Shown here: one piece after another, positions 29,972-39,207 of the stretch
Numbering within the stretch: position 1 is the stretch's first letter
How the letters are laid out: the number at the start of each line of letters is the position of its first letter
Source of the DNA: Flagellimonas sp. S3867
Lineage (GTDB): Bacteria > Bacteroidota > Bacteroidia > Flavobacteriales > Flavobacteriaceae
Reading direction: 5' to 3'
NCBI RefSeq assembly: GCF_014698935.1
Contig: NZ_JACVMN010000001.1
Location: 186,001-250,000 of the forward strand
DNA: 64,000 nt
Translations under genes and position numbers: made by a program
Notes under the pieces: model-generated
Told to the model about the DNA's origin: nothing
Databases searched by the model: none
Seen by the model: only the letters and a program-made list of their open reading frames with translations

Positions 29972-29979
29972 TAGGTTTG
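29972..29979 (+). promoter_or_regulatory. Possible promoter of the acyltransferase at 30017
   Basis: TAGGTTTG fits TAnnTTTG, 37 bp before the ATG. A TTTG lies 13 bp upstream (29955-29958), shorter than the usual spacing. The 163-bp gap shows no terminator-like hairpin. Confidence 0.35.
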
Positions 29980-30016
29980 TTTTTTGATTGCCTAAAAGAA
30001 AGTTTAATTTTTTCTT

Positions 30017-31141
30017 ATGATAAAAAAGTTACGGTCGTTCAGTTGGACATGGTTTGAAAGAAAATCATCTCAGCGTTATATCCCAGAAATTGATGCATTA
30101 CGATTTTTTGCTATAATTCCTGTGATGTTGGTTCATTTTAGCGGTGCATTATTGACCCACAATGATAGTTTTGACAGAGCTTTGATTGATGAAGGAAATG
30201 CTGTTAGGCAAGCATTATTACATGGAAATTATGGGGTACATTTATTCTTTGCCATAAGTGGATTCATTTTGACTTTACCATTCATCAAAAGAAAAAGAAG
30301 CGAACTAAAATTCAAAAAATATTTCATAAGAAGATTGGTCCGAATAGAACCACCCTATATTATAGCTATTACCTTATTTCTTCTAGTTCATATTTTTTTA
30401 AAGGAGCAGAGTATAGTCTTTTTGTTGGAACGTTATTTAGCTTCCTTTTTTTATGTGCATAATATTGCATTTATGAACAGTTCATATATTCTACCGGTAG
30501 CTTGGAGTTTGGAAATTGAAGTTCAGTTTTATGTTTTGATGCCTTTGTTCATTATGCTTTTCAAAATATTTGACACACCATACTGGAGATACTTTATTTA
30601 TGCAAGTTTGTTGCTCTGCTCAATGTATTGGGATATATTTCCATTTACCGATTTGAATCAGTATATGAAGTTCTTTATTGCTGGAATACTTTCAGCAGAT
30701 TTGTATATAAATAAGGTTTTTAAACGTCAAGCTTTTTGGGATGTAATATTTGTAATCTCATTACCCTTGTTTTTTTCTTTTGATAACAACTGGTTAAGAT
30801 TTATTTGTTTGTTCGGTATAGTTACTTCAGCTTTAAATTCGGTTTATCTAAGAAAGCTGCTATCCAACAAAATAATAACCATAATTGGGGGGATGTGCTA
30901 TTCACTCTATCTGTTACATTACCCATTGTACCATTTAATGATGAAGGTTTTTACCAATAGGCTGACTTTCTTTGATACCTTTGAAATGAATTATTTAGTG
31001 CAGGGTCTGATTTTTGTGCCTTTTTCGATATTGCTGATTAGTGTATATTTTATATTGATAGAAAAACCTTTTATGGTTCTAAGTCAAAAGGTTGGCAAAC
31101 CTTTAGCTAAAAATAGCACTCAAGATGTTAAAGTAACCTGA
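30017..31141 (+). CDS. Acyltransferase 3 family membrane O-acyltransferase
   Basis: 374 residues with about ten membrane helices. YIPEIDALRFFAIIPVMLVHF (about residues 20-40) contains the opening motif of the OafA/NodX family with the conserved Arg and His, and the motif with Glu is WSLEIEVQFYVLMPL (about 165). Such proteins O-acetylate or O-succinylate surface polysaccharides at the inner membrane. It lacks a periplasmic SGNH tail. It has its own likely promoter and converges on the formyltransferase gene after 26 bp. Confidence 0.9.
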   Translation: MIKKLRSFSWTWFERKSSQRYIPEIDALRFFAIIPVMLVHFSGALLTHNDSFDRALIDEGNAVRQALLHGNYGVHLFFAISGFILTLPFIKRKRSELKFKKYFIRRLVRIEPPYIIAITLFLLVHIFLKEQSIVFLLERYLASFFYVHNIAFMNSSYILPVAWSLEIEVQFYVLMPLFIMLFKIFDTPYWRYFIYASLLLCSMYWDIFPFTDLNQYMKFFIAGILSADLYINKVFKRQAFWDVIFVISLPLFFSFDNNWLRFICLFGIVTSALNSVYLRKLLSNKIITIIGGMCYSLYLLHYPLYHLMMKVFTNRLTFFDTFEMNYLVQGLIFVPFSILLISVYFILIEKPFMVLSQKVGKPLAKNSTQDVKVT

Positions 31142-31167
31142 GATAAATTGCAATTTCCACTAATTTA

Positions 31168-31965
31168 TTAAAGTTTAGGGATCACAACTTTATTCTTTAA
31201 TTGCTTAAATTTTTTACGGATTGTAAGATATTGCATGAAAGTGGGTGTTGTATAAGAGTTTCCGTAAGCTTGTGGAGTTTTATTTTCAAAGTAAGATAGA
31301 AAATCTTCTACCACCATAAGCAACCCCTTTGTAGATTGTAACCATACCTTGGCGTAGGTATTTGCTACCGTATCGGCAAGTGTGGGCCGAAAGGTTATTG
31401 GAAGTATTTCTTTTAACAAGATATTACCGGTATCTATGTGACGGTCAATAGCATGTATGGTATAACCCGTATGTGAAGAATTATTATGGAGCTGCCATAT
31501 TACTCCAATTGCATTCTGGTATTCTGGTAGTTCTTCATAATGTATATTGATCATACCGTATTTGGGTACACTATACACCTTTCTTCCAATATAGGTGTTT
31601 CCAATACTGATACCAAGATCGACATTTGCATTTTCAAAAAGAGACACCGTTTCCGGACAATTGATGCTAGTTGTGGATTTAAAAGGGATATCATATTGTT
31701 TGCAAAGCGCATCAATGGGTTTAATATTCAAGTACCCAAAAGTTTTATTTGTATACCATTTACGCATGCGAATACCGTTCAATGCTCCCAAGGGACCCAC
31801 TTTGATCAATTTTTTTAGCCTACGGGAATAATACTTTTTTTTGTTAGAGACCTTACCCTGGTTATAAACGACCATCTTAATGTCAATCTTATCAGAAGTT
31901 ATGAGTTCTTCTAAATGCAAAGAGGCACTGCCCAATAAATTGCTTGTTAATATAATTACATCCAT
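31168..31965 (-). CDS. Formyltransferase family protein, probable sugar N-formyltransferase
   Basis: 265 residues. The core matches the methionyl-tRNA formyltransferase fold: GISIGNTYIG (about 114-123), MINIHYEELPEYQNAIGV (about 133-150) with the Asn/His catalytic pair, and HTGYTIHAIDRHIDTGNI (about 163-180) with the catalytic Asp. It is shorter than Fmt (about 310) and lacks a typical tRNA-binding C-terminal domain. In a polysaccharide locus such proteins use N10-formyltetrahydrofolate to formylate amino sugars. It is the last gene of the minus-strand group, 14 bp after AsnB-like 1 across an ATG/TAA repeat. Substrate unknown. Confidence 0.78.
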   Translation of the reverse strand: MDVIILTSNLLGSASLHLEELITSDKIDIKMVVYNQGKVSNKKKYYSRRLKKLIKVGPLGALNGIRMRKWYTNKTFGYLNIKPIDALCKQYDIPFKSTTSINCPETVSLFENANVDLGISIGNTYIGRKVYSVPKYGMINIHYEELPEYQNAIGVIWQLHNNSSHTGYTIHAIDRHIDTGNILLKEILPITFRPTLADTVANTYAKVWLQSTKGLLMVVEDFLSYFENKTPQAYGNSYTTPTFMQYLTIRKKFKQLKNKVVIPKL

Positions 31966-31982
31966 TGCATTACATTACATTA
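31963..31982 (-). repeat. Tandem TAATG pentamers at the AsnB/formyltransferase junction
   Basis: On the minus strand the junction reads TAATGTAATGTAATGCAATG. The stop of the AsnB-like gene is the first TAA. Four ATGs follow at 5-bp spacing (31980, 31975, 31970, 31965); the first two run directly into TAA, the third gives a four-codon reading frame, and only the last opens the formyltransferase gene. Confidence 0.7.
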
Positions 31983-33884
31983 CAAATTCATATATACATT
32001 ACAATACCACTTCTGAAAGCAATAGAATGTCCAAACAGCGTCAGAACTATCTTCTTTTCCTGACAAATGGTTAACAACCAACTTTTGTACAGTTTCTAAA
32101 TTAAAAATGTTTTGCTCGGTTAAAAACCCAATCTCTGTGTACGATTCAAGTTCCTTCTTTAATCCGGACCTTAGCCAATCCCCGATGGGAGTGTTAAATC
32201 CTTGTTTGCTTTTTTCCAGAAAATCATCGGGAAATTGATCTTTAAAGGCTTCTTTGAGAATGAATTTTTTGTTCCAGCCTTTGAGCAAAAATGTCTCAGG
32301 AAGCTTAGATGTGAAATCCCATATTTCTTTATTTAAAAAAGGAGCTCTACATTCTAGTGAAGCCAGCATGCTAGTCCTATCAACTTTGGGTAACATCCCA
32401 CCCTCAAGGCTTAAAATTTTATCTATCAGTCTATAATCCGTTAAAGACTTTGGCTTTTGTATTTTTGATTTGTCTTTGTACCCCGAAAATAACTCCGGAA
32501 CATACTTTTCTTCCCGCAGTAGCTTTTTTAGTTTCCTTTCGGTATTCCCCAGTGAAATAATATCCCAATAATACTGGTTTTCATAGTTAAAGGTGTTCAT
32601 CATTTTTTTTGCTTTGTAGCGACGTCCTTTCTTGTCATCAGATGTACTTAGCAAAGGGGTGGTAATTTGTAACAAGGCTTTGTGTATTCCTTTTGGAACT
32701 ATTCTGGTATATTTTTGATTGAGTTCACCCATATAATATTTGTTATATCCTCCAAAAACTTCATCACCGCCATCACCGGTTAAAGCAACCTTAACATGCT
32801 CTCTTGTTTTTTTGGAAATAAGGTAAGTTGGAAGCGCAGCAGAATCGGAGAACGGCTCGTCAAAATTGTTCAAAATGGAATGGATATCATTTTTTAGATC
32901 ATCCTCATCTATAATAAATTCATGGTGATTGCTCTGGATTTGCTTTGCAACTAGCCTTGACTTATCAGATTCATCAAAAGAAGCCTTTTTAAAGCCGATG
33001 GAAAAAGTGTTTATTTTTTCTTCCCTACTTTGGGCCAAACAAAGTGAAACGATTGACGAATCAACACCACCGGATAGGAAGGTTCCCAAGGGTACATCAG
33101 ATATGGACCGACTGTCAACACTTTTTAAGACCAAATCCCTGACTTTGGACTTTGCATCATGAAAGGAAATATCATTGAGTTCCTCTTGATTTGTGGTTTG
33201 ATGTATTTTTTTGATTTCCAGGTGGTGATCCTTTACGTCGTAGCTTATATAATGATTGGCCTCCAGTTTGCTTACACCAGAATAAATGGTATGTGGTGCT
33301 GGGATATAGGTAAGCCTAAAATATAAATTTAATCCCTTTGACGAAATTTTTGGTTTTTCAATATGTGGAACAATTGATTTTAGCTCGGAAGCCCAAATAA
33401 ACTGGTTGTCATGATTTGCATAATATAGTGGCTTTTCTCCAAAAAAATCTCGCGCAATAAATATTTTGCCCTTGGTCTTATCATAGATACTAAAGGCATA
33501 CATACCGTCTAATTGGGTAAAAGCGGCTTCTCCATCAAGTTCGTAGAGACGAAGGATTACCTCGGTATCACTATTTGTTTTGAAAACCACACCGGACTTC
33601 AAGAGTTTTTCTCTTAGCGGTCTGTAATTGTATATTTCACCGTTGAAAACAATGATCAATTGATCGTGGTTAGCATAGATAGGTTGTTTTCCTGTGCTCA
33701 AGTCAATAATGGACAATCTTCTCATCCCCATTGAAATACCGCTACCTGAACCTGAAAGCTCGGTAAATATGCCATCTTCGTCAGGGCCGCGATGAAATAT
33801 AGACTGGTTCATCGAAGCAATCTGTTTTTGGAGTTGATCTAAATCAGAAAGATTCTTTTTAACTATTCCATTAATTCCGCACAT
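31980..33884 (-). CDS. asnB: AsnB-like glutamine amidotransferase / asparagine synthase (copy 1)
   Basis: 634 residues. The N-terminal class II glutaminase domain has nucleophile Cys2 (MCGINGIV) and SIFHRGPDEDG. The C-terminal ATP-pyrophosphatase domain has the PP-loop LSGGVDSSIV (about 259-268) and LTGDGGDEVFGGY. Family reaction: ATP-driven transfer of glutamine amide nitrogen to a carboxylate. Within a polysaccharide locus, relatives such as WbpS or WbtH convert uronic acids to uronamides, so this is the likely role beside uronate-making genes; free asparagine synthesis cannot be excluded. It is 9 bp downstream of a GT gene. Confidence 0.85.
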   Translation of the reverse strand: MCGINGIVKKNLSDLDQLQKQIASMNQSIFHRGPDEDGIFTELSGSGSGISMGMRRLSIIDLSTGKQPIYANHDQLIIVFNGEIYNYRPLREKLLKSGVVFKTNSDTEVILRLYELDGEAAFTQLDGMYAFSIYDKTKGKIFIARDFFGEKPLYYANHDNQFIWASELKSIVPHIEKPKISSKGLNLYFRLTYIPAPHTIYSGVSKLEANHYISYDVKDHHLEIKKIHQTTNQEELNDISFHDAKSKVRDLVLKSVDSRSISDVPLGTFLSGGVDSSIVSLCLAQSREEKINTFSIGFKKASFDESDKSRLVAKQIQSNHHEFIIDEDDLKNDIHSILNNFDEPFSDSAALPTYLISKKTREHVKVALTGDGGDEVFGGYNKYYMGELNQKYTRIVPKGIHKALLQITTPLLSTSDDKKGRRYKAKKMMNTFNYENQYYWDIISLGNTERKLKKLLREEKYVPELFSGYKDKSKIQKPKSLTDYRLIDKILSLEGGMLPKVDRTSMLASLECRAPFLNKEIWDFTSKLPETFLLKGWNKKFILKEAFKDQFPDDFLEKSKQGFNTPIGDWLRSGLKKELESYTEIGFLTEQNIFNLETVQKLVVNHLSGKEDSSDAVWTFYCFQKWYCNVYMNL

Positions 33885-33893
33885 ACGTGAAGT

Positions 33894-35045
33894 TTAGCTT
33901 TTAATAAATTCGTTGAAGACTTTATAGATGCCATTAAGTTCATAATCCTTGGCTCTTTTTAAACTGAGTCTGCTCAAACGTTCCCTTTCAGATGGATTTT
34001 CCGTTAAATAGTCAAGAGCCTTGGAAAGCCCCAAAGAATCATTTACCTCTACAAGGATTCCATATTTACCCATAAAAAAGGATCCTTTATCGATTTTCAC
34101 CTCTAAATTTTCATTTATTAATTCCTGTGGCCCAGAAAGGCAATTAGTAGAAATACAGGGTAATCCTGCTGCCATTGCTTCAAGCAAAGCATTTGGAAAA
34201 CCTTCGGTTTTAGACGAGAGTACAAAGCAATCGTTTTCAACCAAAAAATCATTAACATTTTGAATACCTCCGCCCAATAACCTAACATTTCTATTGAGCT
34301 CTAAATCAGAAACTTGCATTTCAATATTCTTTTGTAGGGGTCCCTCTCCGATAATACTTGCCACATATGTATAATTTGAAATGCCAAGAGCTTTTATAAT
34401 AGAGCCTTGATTTTTTCTATCGATCAACGACCCCACAGTAATTACTTTCATCATATCTATATTAGATGCAAGCGTTTCTGACTTTTTTGTTTTCTCAGGA
34501 AGTTCTATTGGGTTGTAAATTACTTCTGTAGGAATTCGTATACCAAAATTTTCTTTTAAGTCCTTATTAATATAAACTGAATTTGAGAACAACTTATAAC
34601 ATCTATTATACAAGAGAGGATAAAAAACCTTGGCGATATAAAGCGATATTTTTTTCGAGGTGTTGTTAGATGGGTAACCCCGCTCACTCACAAAAAAACG
34701 AATTGATGGATTAAATAACGAACTAATACCGTTTATGAAGTTCGGATATGGCAAAAACGAAATTGCATATTCAATTTTTCTTTTACGCAGTAGGGAATTG
34801 TATTTCCATAGGATTAAAAAAGACTGCAGTAGTTTTATGAAAATTGAACTTTCACTCGACCCTTTTGTTAAGCCGATAACCTTTATTTCAGGTGGGATAT
34901 CGTAATGTCTCTCTTTAAAAAGCAAAAAAAGCGTTACGTCATAATCATCTTTCAATTTTTTGAGCAACAGACTTATAACTTTTTCGGCACCTGCTGAGCC
35001 CATTCCCAGATTAATTATGCTAAGTTTAGGTTTTATCTCGGTCAT
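33894..35045 (-). CDS. Glycosyltransferase family 4 protein
   Basis: 383 residues with the GT-B fold: an N-terminal GMGSAGAEKV loop (about 14-23) for the acceptor domain and the retaining donor motif EGFPNALLEAMAAGLP (about 287-302). It transfers one sugar from a nucleotide donor to the growing lipid-linked repeat at the cytoplasmic face of the inner membrane. It lies 8 bp after the GT gene upstream and 9 bp before the AsnB-like gene. The linkage and sugar cannot be told from sequence. Confidence 0.88.
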   Translation of the reverse strand: MTEIKPKLSIINLGMGSAGAEKVISLLLKKLKDDYDVTLFLLFKERHYDIPPEIKVIGLTKGSSESSIFIKLLQSFLILWKYNSLLRKRKIEYAISFLPYPNFINGISSLFNPSIRFFVSERGYPSNNTSKKISLYIAKVFYPLLYNRCYKLFSNSVYINKDLKENFGIRIPTEVIYNPIELPEKTKKSETLASNIDMMKVITVGSLIDRKNQGSIIKALGISNYTYVASIIGEGPLQKNIEMQVSDLELNRNVRLLGGGIQNVNDFLVENDCFVLSSKTEGFPNALLEAMAAGLPCISTNCLSGPQELINENLEVKIDKGSFFMGKYGILVEVNDSLGLSKALDYLTENPSERERLSRLSLKRAKDYELNGIYKVFNEFIKS

Positions 35046-35053
35046 TTCTGATT

Positions 35054-36109
35054 TTAATTTTTATATATTTTAAAAAAAAGGCTTTCATACTGACCTATAA
35101 TTTCAGGTGAATTAAATTTATTTACAACCTCATTTCTTATACTTTGAGGACTCCAGTCAACCTTTTTCATTAATTTATTCAAAAATTCGATTTCATCTTT
35201 AACTAAAAAACCGTTTACACCATTTCTGATGATTTCTTTTGTTCCACCAGGAACATCAAATGCAATTACTGGAGTTCCCACGGAGCAACTTTCAAGTAAA
35301 GCATTTGGAAAACCCTCAACATAGGAACCTTGCAAAAATAAATCGTGGGATGTTAAAAATTGATAAACATCATTCGTGAATGGAATAAAATTAATGTTTG
35401 GTAGTATGCCTAAAGCTGTAGCTTCTTCATATATTCTTTCCTTAAGTGAACCTTCCCCAACAACAGTATATTCATATGGAAAAGGTAGCTTGCTCAGAAT
35501 CCCCAATAATCTTAAGTGCCCTTTAACTTTCTCTAACCTACCAATAGTGATGTATTTGGGAACCTCATTCTTCTCGATTTTAATTTTAAGATCTCTTAAT
35601 GTAGTTATAGGATTGTTAATTATACTTAGCTTTTCTGGGCTTACATCATAGTTTTCCATCAAATCCATTGACATATCTTTAGATTGACATATTATAGCAT
35701 GAAATCTTCTATAACTTTTTTTAATCATTGAAGTAATAAATATTTTCTTATTGTTTCGGCTGCCTAAAATGGTAGCTTCCCGAGCAATAAACTTGGTTTT
35801 TGGAAAAAAGAACGAAATGATGGCAATGGCTATGTTTAGATGGAAGATGCTACTGACAACTAGGTTGGGTTTTACACTTTTCAGTTGATGAATTAACTTT
35901 GGAACTGCAAAGAGTACTCTGGTTGAATTTAAATAATTGACAGGGATTCCCTCCACAGCGAATTTTGCATCTTTTTCGAAGCCTATAATAATCAAACTGC
36001 TATTGAATTTTTCTTTATCAATATTGGAAGAAACAAATGAAATAATTCTTTCGGCCCCCCCTGCAGCTAGTGAAGGAAGCACAAAAACTATGTTTATTTT
36101 TTTATTCAA
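35054..36109 (-). CDS. Glycosyltransferase family 4 protein
   Basis: 351 residues, GT-B fold with PSLAAGGAERI (about 12-22) and donor motif EGFPNALLESCSVGTPVIAFDV (about 264-285). The start codon is TTG at 36109: no in-frame ATG precedes the first beta strand. It is a cytoplasmic enzyme of repeat-unit assembly. It resembles the GTs at 33894 and 39208 in general layout, but the sugar specificity is unknown. Confidence 0.87.
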   Translation of the reverse strand: MNKKINIVFVLPSLAAGGAERIISFVSSNIDKEKFNSSLIIIGFEKDAKFAVEGIPVNYLNSTRVLFAVPKLIHQLKSVKPNLVVSSIFHLNIAIAIISFFFPKTKFIAREATILGSRNNKKIFITSMIKKSYRRFHAIICQSKDMSMDLMENYDVSPEKLSIINNPITTLRDLKIKIEKNEVPKYITIGRLEKVKGHLRLLGILSKLPFPYEYTVVGEGSLKERIYEEATALGILPNINFIPFTNDVYQFLTSHDLFLQGSYVEGFPNALLESCSVGTPVIAFDVPGGTKEIIRNGVNGFLVKDEIEFLNKLMKKVDWSPQSIRNEVVNKFNSPEIIGQYESLFFKIYKN

Positions 36110-36154
36110 ATTAAAAATTTCTTGGTGAAACCTTGAGGCGGATACTATGGCGAT

Positions 36155-36736
36155 CTATACGTGCTTAATTATTCGTTTAATATCTATTTCCTTAATTTTT
36201 TTTGCCGGATTGCCGGCTACCAATATATGTTCTTCATCAAAAGATTTGTTGACCACTGCGTTGGCCCCTATAGCGATGTTGTTGGCAAGCACTATGTCAC
36301 CATAGATTTTTGCTCCTGGAGCAATGTAAATATTGTCGCCTAGTTGTGGTGCCTTGCTGCTTCCGCCGGAGGCTCCTATATTGACACAGGCATGTATTCT
36401 ACAGTTTTTTCCAATTCGGGCATTTTGATTTACAATTATGGTTCCGTAATGCGCTATGGATAGTCCAGGACCAAATACGTTTTCTGGTATGGTAAACCCT
36501 AGACGTAAGGATAATCTTTTATAGCGAAACCTTAGAAAATAGTAACGCATATCACCCCATTTTGTTGTTTTCGTATTTCCTACATATTCTACTTTTCGCA
36601 GCAGTTTTTGAAATTTGTAAATATAGTTTGCTACAACAATCAAACGTAGCTTTTGCAAAAAGTTGAGATTGGACATACCAAGGGCATGTCGATCTTTATC
36701 GAGATATTCCTTATACAATTTTCTTGAGGTTATCAT
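36155..36736 (-). CDS. Serine-acetyltransferase-like hexapeptide O-acetyltransferase
   Basis: 193 residues. The N-terminal ~85 residues are helical and basic. The rest is a left-handed beta-helix of hexapeptide repeats: SIAHYGTIIVN, IGKNCRIHACVNIGAS, IGDNIYIAPGAKIYG, IAIGANAVVNKSF, then VAGNPAKKI. His in the HYGTI segment is the likely catalytic base. The family uses acetyl-CoA; versions like this in capsule loci O-acetylate a sugar or a nucleotide sugar. The 4-bp overlap with the polymerase gene upstream shows coupling. It does not look like PglD, which acts on 4-amino sugars. Confidence 0.83.
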   Translation of the reverse strand: MITSRKLYKEYLDKDRHALGMSNLNFLQKLRLIVVANYIYKFQKLLRKVEYVGNTKTTKWGDMRYYFLRFRYKRLSLRLGFTIPENVFGPGLSIAHYGTIIVNQNARIGKNCRIHACVNIGASGGSSKAPQLGDNIYIAPGAKIYGDIVLANNIAIGANAVVNKSFDEEHILVAGNPAKKIKEIDIKRIIKHV

Positions 36737-37842
36737 TTTCCTTCTTGTTTAAGAACAGCTTGTGCTTTATCAATCTCAAATTGCGTCCACATGGTTAAAA
36801 ACGTGATATAATAAAAGTTGAAAAAATTATGATTTGTCAACAAGAACATGGACAAGCATATCATTAATAAAAACAAATGAGGTTCTTGTTTAAAAACCTT
36901 AAAACTACGAATCAATAGATAAGCTATGAAAGTGATAAAAAGTAAAAATGGCACAAAGCCTGATTCACCTAAAACCAATAAATATGTATTATGCGAACCA
37001 ATTTGGGAACTTGATGTAATTCCTTGAAAAGTTCCATATCCGTTGCCAAAAATTGGATTTTCCAAGATTTGATCATAAAACCTGGCCCAAGTATCTACTC
37101 TTGAATCTTCATTTAGTTCTGATGTGGATACTTTTTCGTTGCTTGCAAGAGCTCTTAATTGTTGAAACCTTGGATTTTTAAGTCCAACACTTTCATCTAT
37201 AACGATAAGGGTAAAGAAAATACCAAGCCCAATGGCAAACACACGTATATTTTTTATTGAGATCTTTATAGAAATTAGATTTAGAAGAATCCATAGCACA
37301 ATAAAAGTTCTGGAAAAGGTTAAAAATCCCATTAAGGATACAATAAACTGACTTAGTAATCTTAATTTTTGAGTTTTTATCCCGAAAATAAGACTATAGC
37401 AAAAGATACAGATAAAACCGGCAAGATTTGGATTGAGGTATAAACCACTATATCTTCCAAAGTTACTAGGGAAAAACATTGCATGAATGCCAATACTAAT
37501 ACTGCCAACAAAAAGAAAGTAGAACAGTTCATTTTTGGTGATTCTCTTAACCAGTTCATAACCGCAAAATACTATTACGAAATACTTAACTGAAGCTAAA
37601 ATGAAATAGTCATCTGTCCCCAAATAGTTAAAAGAAGAGAAAAAATAGTATAAGAAGCCAATCGTAAGCAGCCAAAAATTGGGTTTTGAGACTTTTTTAA
37701 TTTTTATGAAAAAGAACAATAACAAAAGCCCAAAAGATAGCGCGTTGGCAATACCTCCTACGGTAAAACCATAAAATGCGACTCCAGCGGCAGCTAAGTT
37801 CAATAATATTATACCAAAAATGCAGAGCTTAAGAAGTTTCAT
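36733..37842 (-). CDS. wzy: O-antigen ligase/Wzy-like polysaccharide polymerase
   Basis: 369 residues with about ten hydrophobic membrane segments and one large periplasmic loop (about 225-290) that ends GSHNTYLLVLGESG, the typical H-x-x-Y-L motif of Wzy/WaaL proteins. It joins repeat units at the periplasmic face of the inner membrane. It is flanked by the flippase gene, which overlaps it by 14 bp, and by the acetyltransferase. Its position next to the flippase favours polymerase over ligase. Confidence 0.82.
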   Translation of the reverse strand: MKLLKLCIFGIILLNLAAAGVAFYGFTVGGIANALSFGLLLLFFFIKIKKVSKPNFWLLTIGFLYYFFSSFNYLGTDDYFILASVKYFVIVFCGYELVKRITKNELFYFLFVGSISIGIHAMFFPSNFGRYSGLYLNPNLAGFICIFCYSLIFGIKTQKLRLLSQFIVSLMGFLTFSRTFIVLWILLNLISIKISIKNIRVFAIGLGIFFTLIVIDESVGLKNPRFQQLRALASNEKVSTSELNEDSRVDTWARFYDQILENPIFGNGYGTFQGITSSSQIGSHNTYLLVLGESGFVPFLLFITFIAYLLIRSFKVFKQEPHLFLLMICLSMFLLTNHNFFNFYYITFLTMWTQFEIDKAQAVLKQEGK

Positions 37843-39184
37843 TTCTTCCAGCGATAAGTTTATATTGGTGCAAAGTATATATCAGGTAAATAAGGCTATT
37901 TACAGTAAAGATAATGGTAGTGCTTATTGCCAATCCATAGATTCCATACTTTTTTATCAAGATAATATTGAGTATTATGTTAGCAACCAGTTTGACAAAA
38001 GAAGCCCAAGCCATGAACTTGTTCTTGTTAATGCTGGTTAAAAACTTTACCAGTATATGGCCGCATAGGTAAAAAGGAACATAAATCAGGAAAATTATCT
38101 GGATATTGGAAACGACACCGGTGTCTTCCTGCGTAAACTCGTTGCGTTCAAATAAAATTCTTATAATATCATCAGAGAAAAAGATAATAAGACTGACAAT
38201 CGTTACTCCAGCAACAAAAATAAACTTCAACATTTTGAACAAGTGTTGAAACCCATTCTTTGGGTTGTCCATTATCATTCTAGAAAAATGTGGTAGCAAT
38301 ACATTGCCAAGGGCTACCATAGATATTCCAAGAATAAAGGAAGGTATCTTAATACCATAGTTTAATGCGGATATAGAACCTATTATTAATTGAGCTGCAA
38401 AAAACTGGTCTATAAAATTATTCAAGCCCGAAAGAAAACCCGAAATGATTTTAGGAGGAAATTGCCGAATCATCTCCCTAATGTTGTCATTGAGTTCAAA
38501 CTTCCCTAAATGAATTAGGTCGTGTTTCCATGCGTAAAACAGAACTACCACGAAGCTGGCCATGCTTCCTATTAATGTACCATAGGCCAGCACATTTTCA
38601 TGGAATACATTGCTAAGTAAATAAATGCATAATAAAATGGAAATAGGTGTTAAAATATCTGTTATTGAAGTAATGAAATACTTATTGTCAATTTCTAAAA
38701 GTCCTTTGAAAATTGATGAAAACCCCCAAAAAACAAGACATGGTAAAACTATAAAAAGCTGTGATTTGATAAGATTGTAAAATACATCTGTATGGTTTGG
38801 AAAAATCAATTCCAGAATGAAATTTGCAAATATAAAATTGAAGAGTATTAAAACAATCACAATGAAAAGCATGATTGCTACCACGGTTGATTGAAAGGAT
38901 TTACGATTCTTTGTAGTATTTAATTCAATAATGTAATTGGGAATGAATATATTTTTAAGAGAATCTATAAAAACGCTATTAATAAAGGAAGGAATCAGAA
39001 TAGCAATAAAAAAAGTATCCAACAATTCGGAAAGACCAAATTTAGAAGCTATTACCGATTCTTTAAAAAAACCAATACCCTTTGCAAAAACTGTTATACC
39101 GCCGACCAACAAGATATTCTTGAAATATTGCTGCGAGAGTGTATGGACAATCTTATCTTGTATGTTTTTTACTTTAATTCGCAT
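37829..39184 (-). CDS. wzx: MurJ/Wzx-like lipid-linked oligosaccharide flippase
   Basis: 451 residues with about 13-14 membrane segments of the MOP superfamily. The beginning (GGITVFAKGIGFFKESVIASKFG, ELLDTFFIAILIPSFI) has the MurJ/MviN-type opening rather than the usual Wzx type. In a polysaccharide locus with Wzy next to it, it most likely flips the lipid-linked repeat. That a MurJ-like protein serves here is not rare in Bacteroidota, but its substrate is inferred. Confidence 0.85.
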   Translation of the reverse strand: MRIKVKNIQDKIVHTLSQQYFKNILLVGGITVFAKGIGFFKESVIASKFGLSELLDTFFIAILIPSFINSVFIDSLKNIFIPNYIIELNTTKNRKSFQSTVVAIMLFIVIVLILFNFIFANFILELIFPNHTDVFYNLIKSQLFIVLPCLVFWGFSSIFKGLLEIDNKYFITSITDILTPISILLCIYLLSNVFHENVLAYGTLIGSMASFVVVLFYAWKHDLIHLGKFELNDNIREMIRQFPPKIISGFLSGLNNFIDQFFAAQLIIGSISALNYGIKIPSFILGISMVALGNVLLPHFSRMIMDNPKNGFQHLFKMLKFIFVAGVTIVSLIIFFSDDIIRILFERNEFTQEDTGVVSNIQIIFLIYVPFYLCGHILVKFLTSINKNKFMAWASFVKLVANIILNIILIKKYGIYGLAISTTIIFTVNSLIYLIYTLHQYKLIAGRNETS

Positions 39185-39207
39185 GCTAGAGCTTACTGAG
39201 TTTTAAA

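Noticed and set aside
31142..31168. ATAAATT/AATTTAT inverted repeat between the convergent acyltransferase and formyltransferase genes
   Set aside because: Only A-T pairs and a long loop; too weak to call a terminator.
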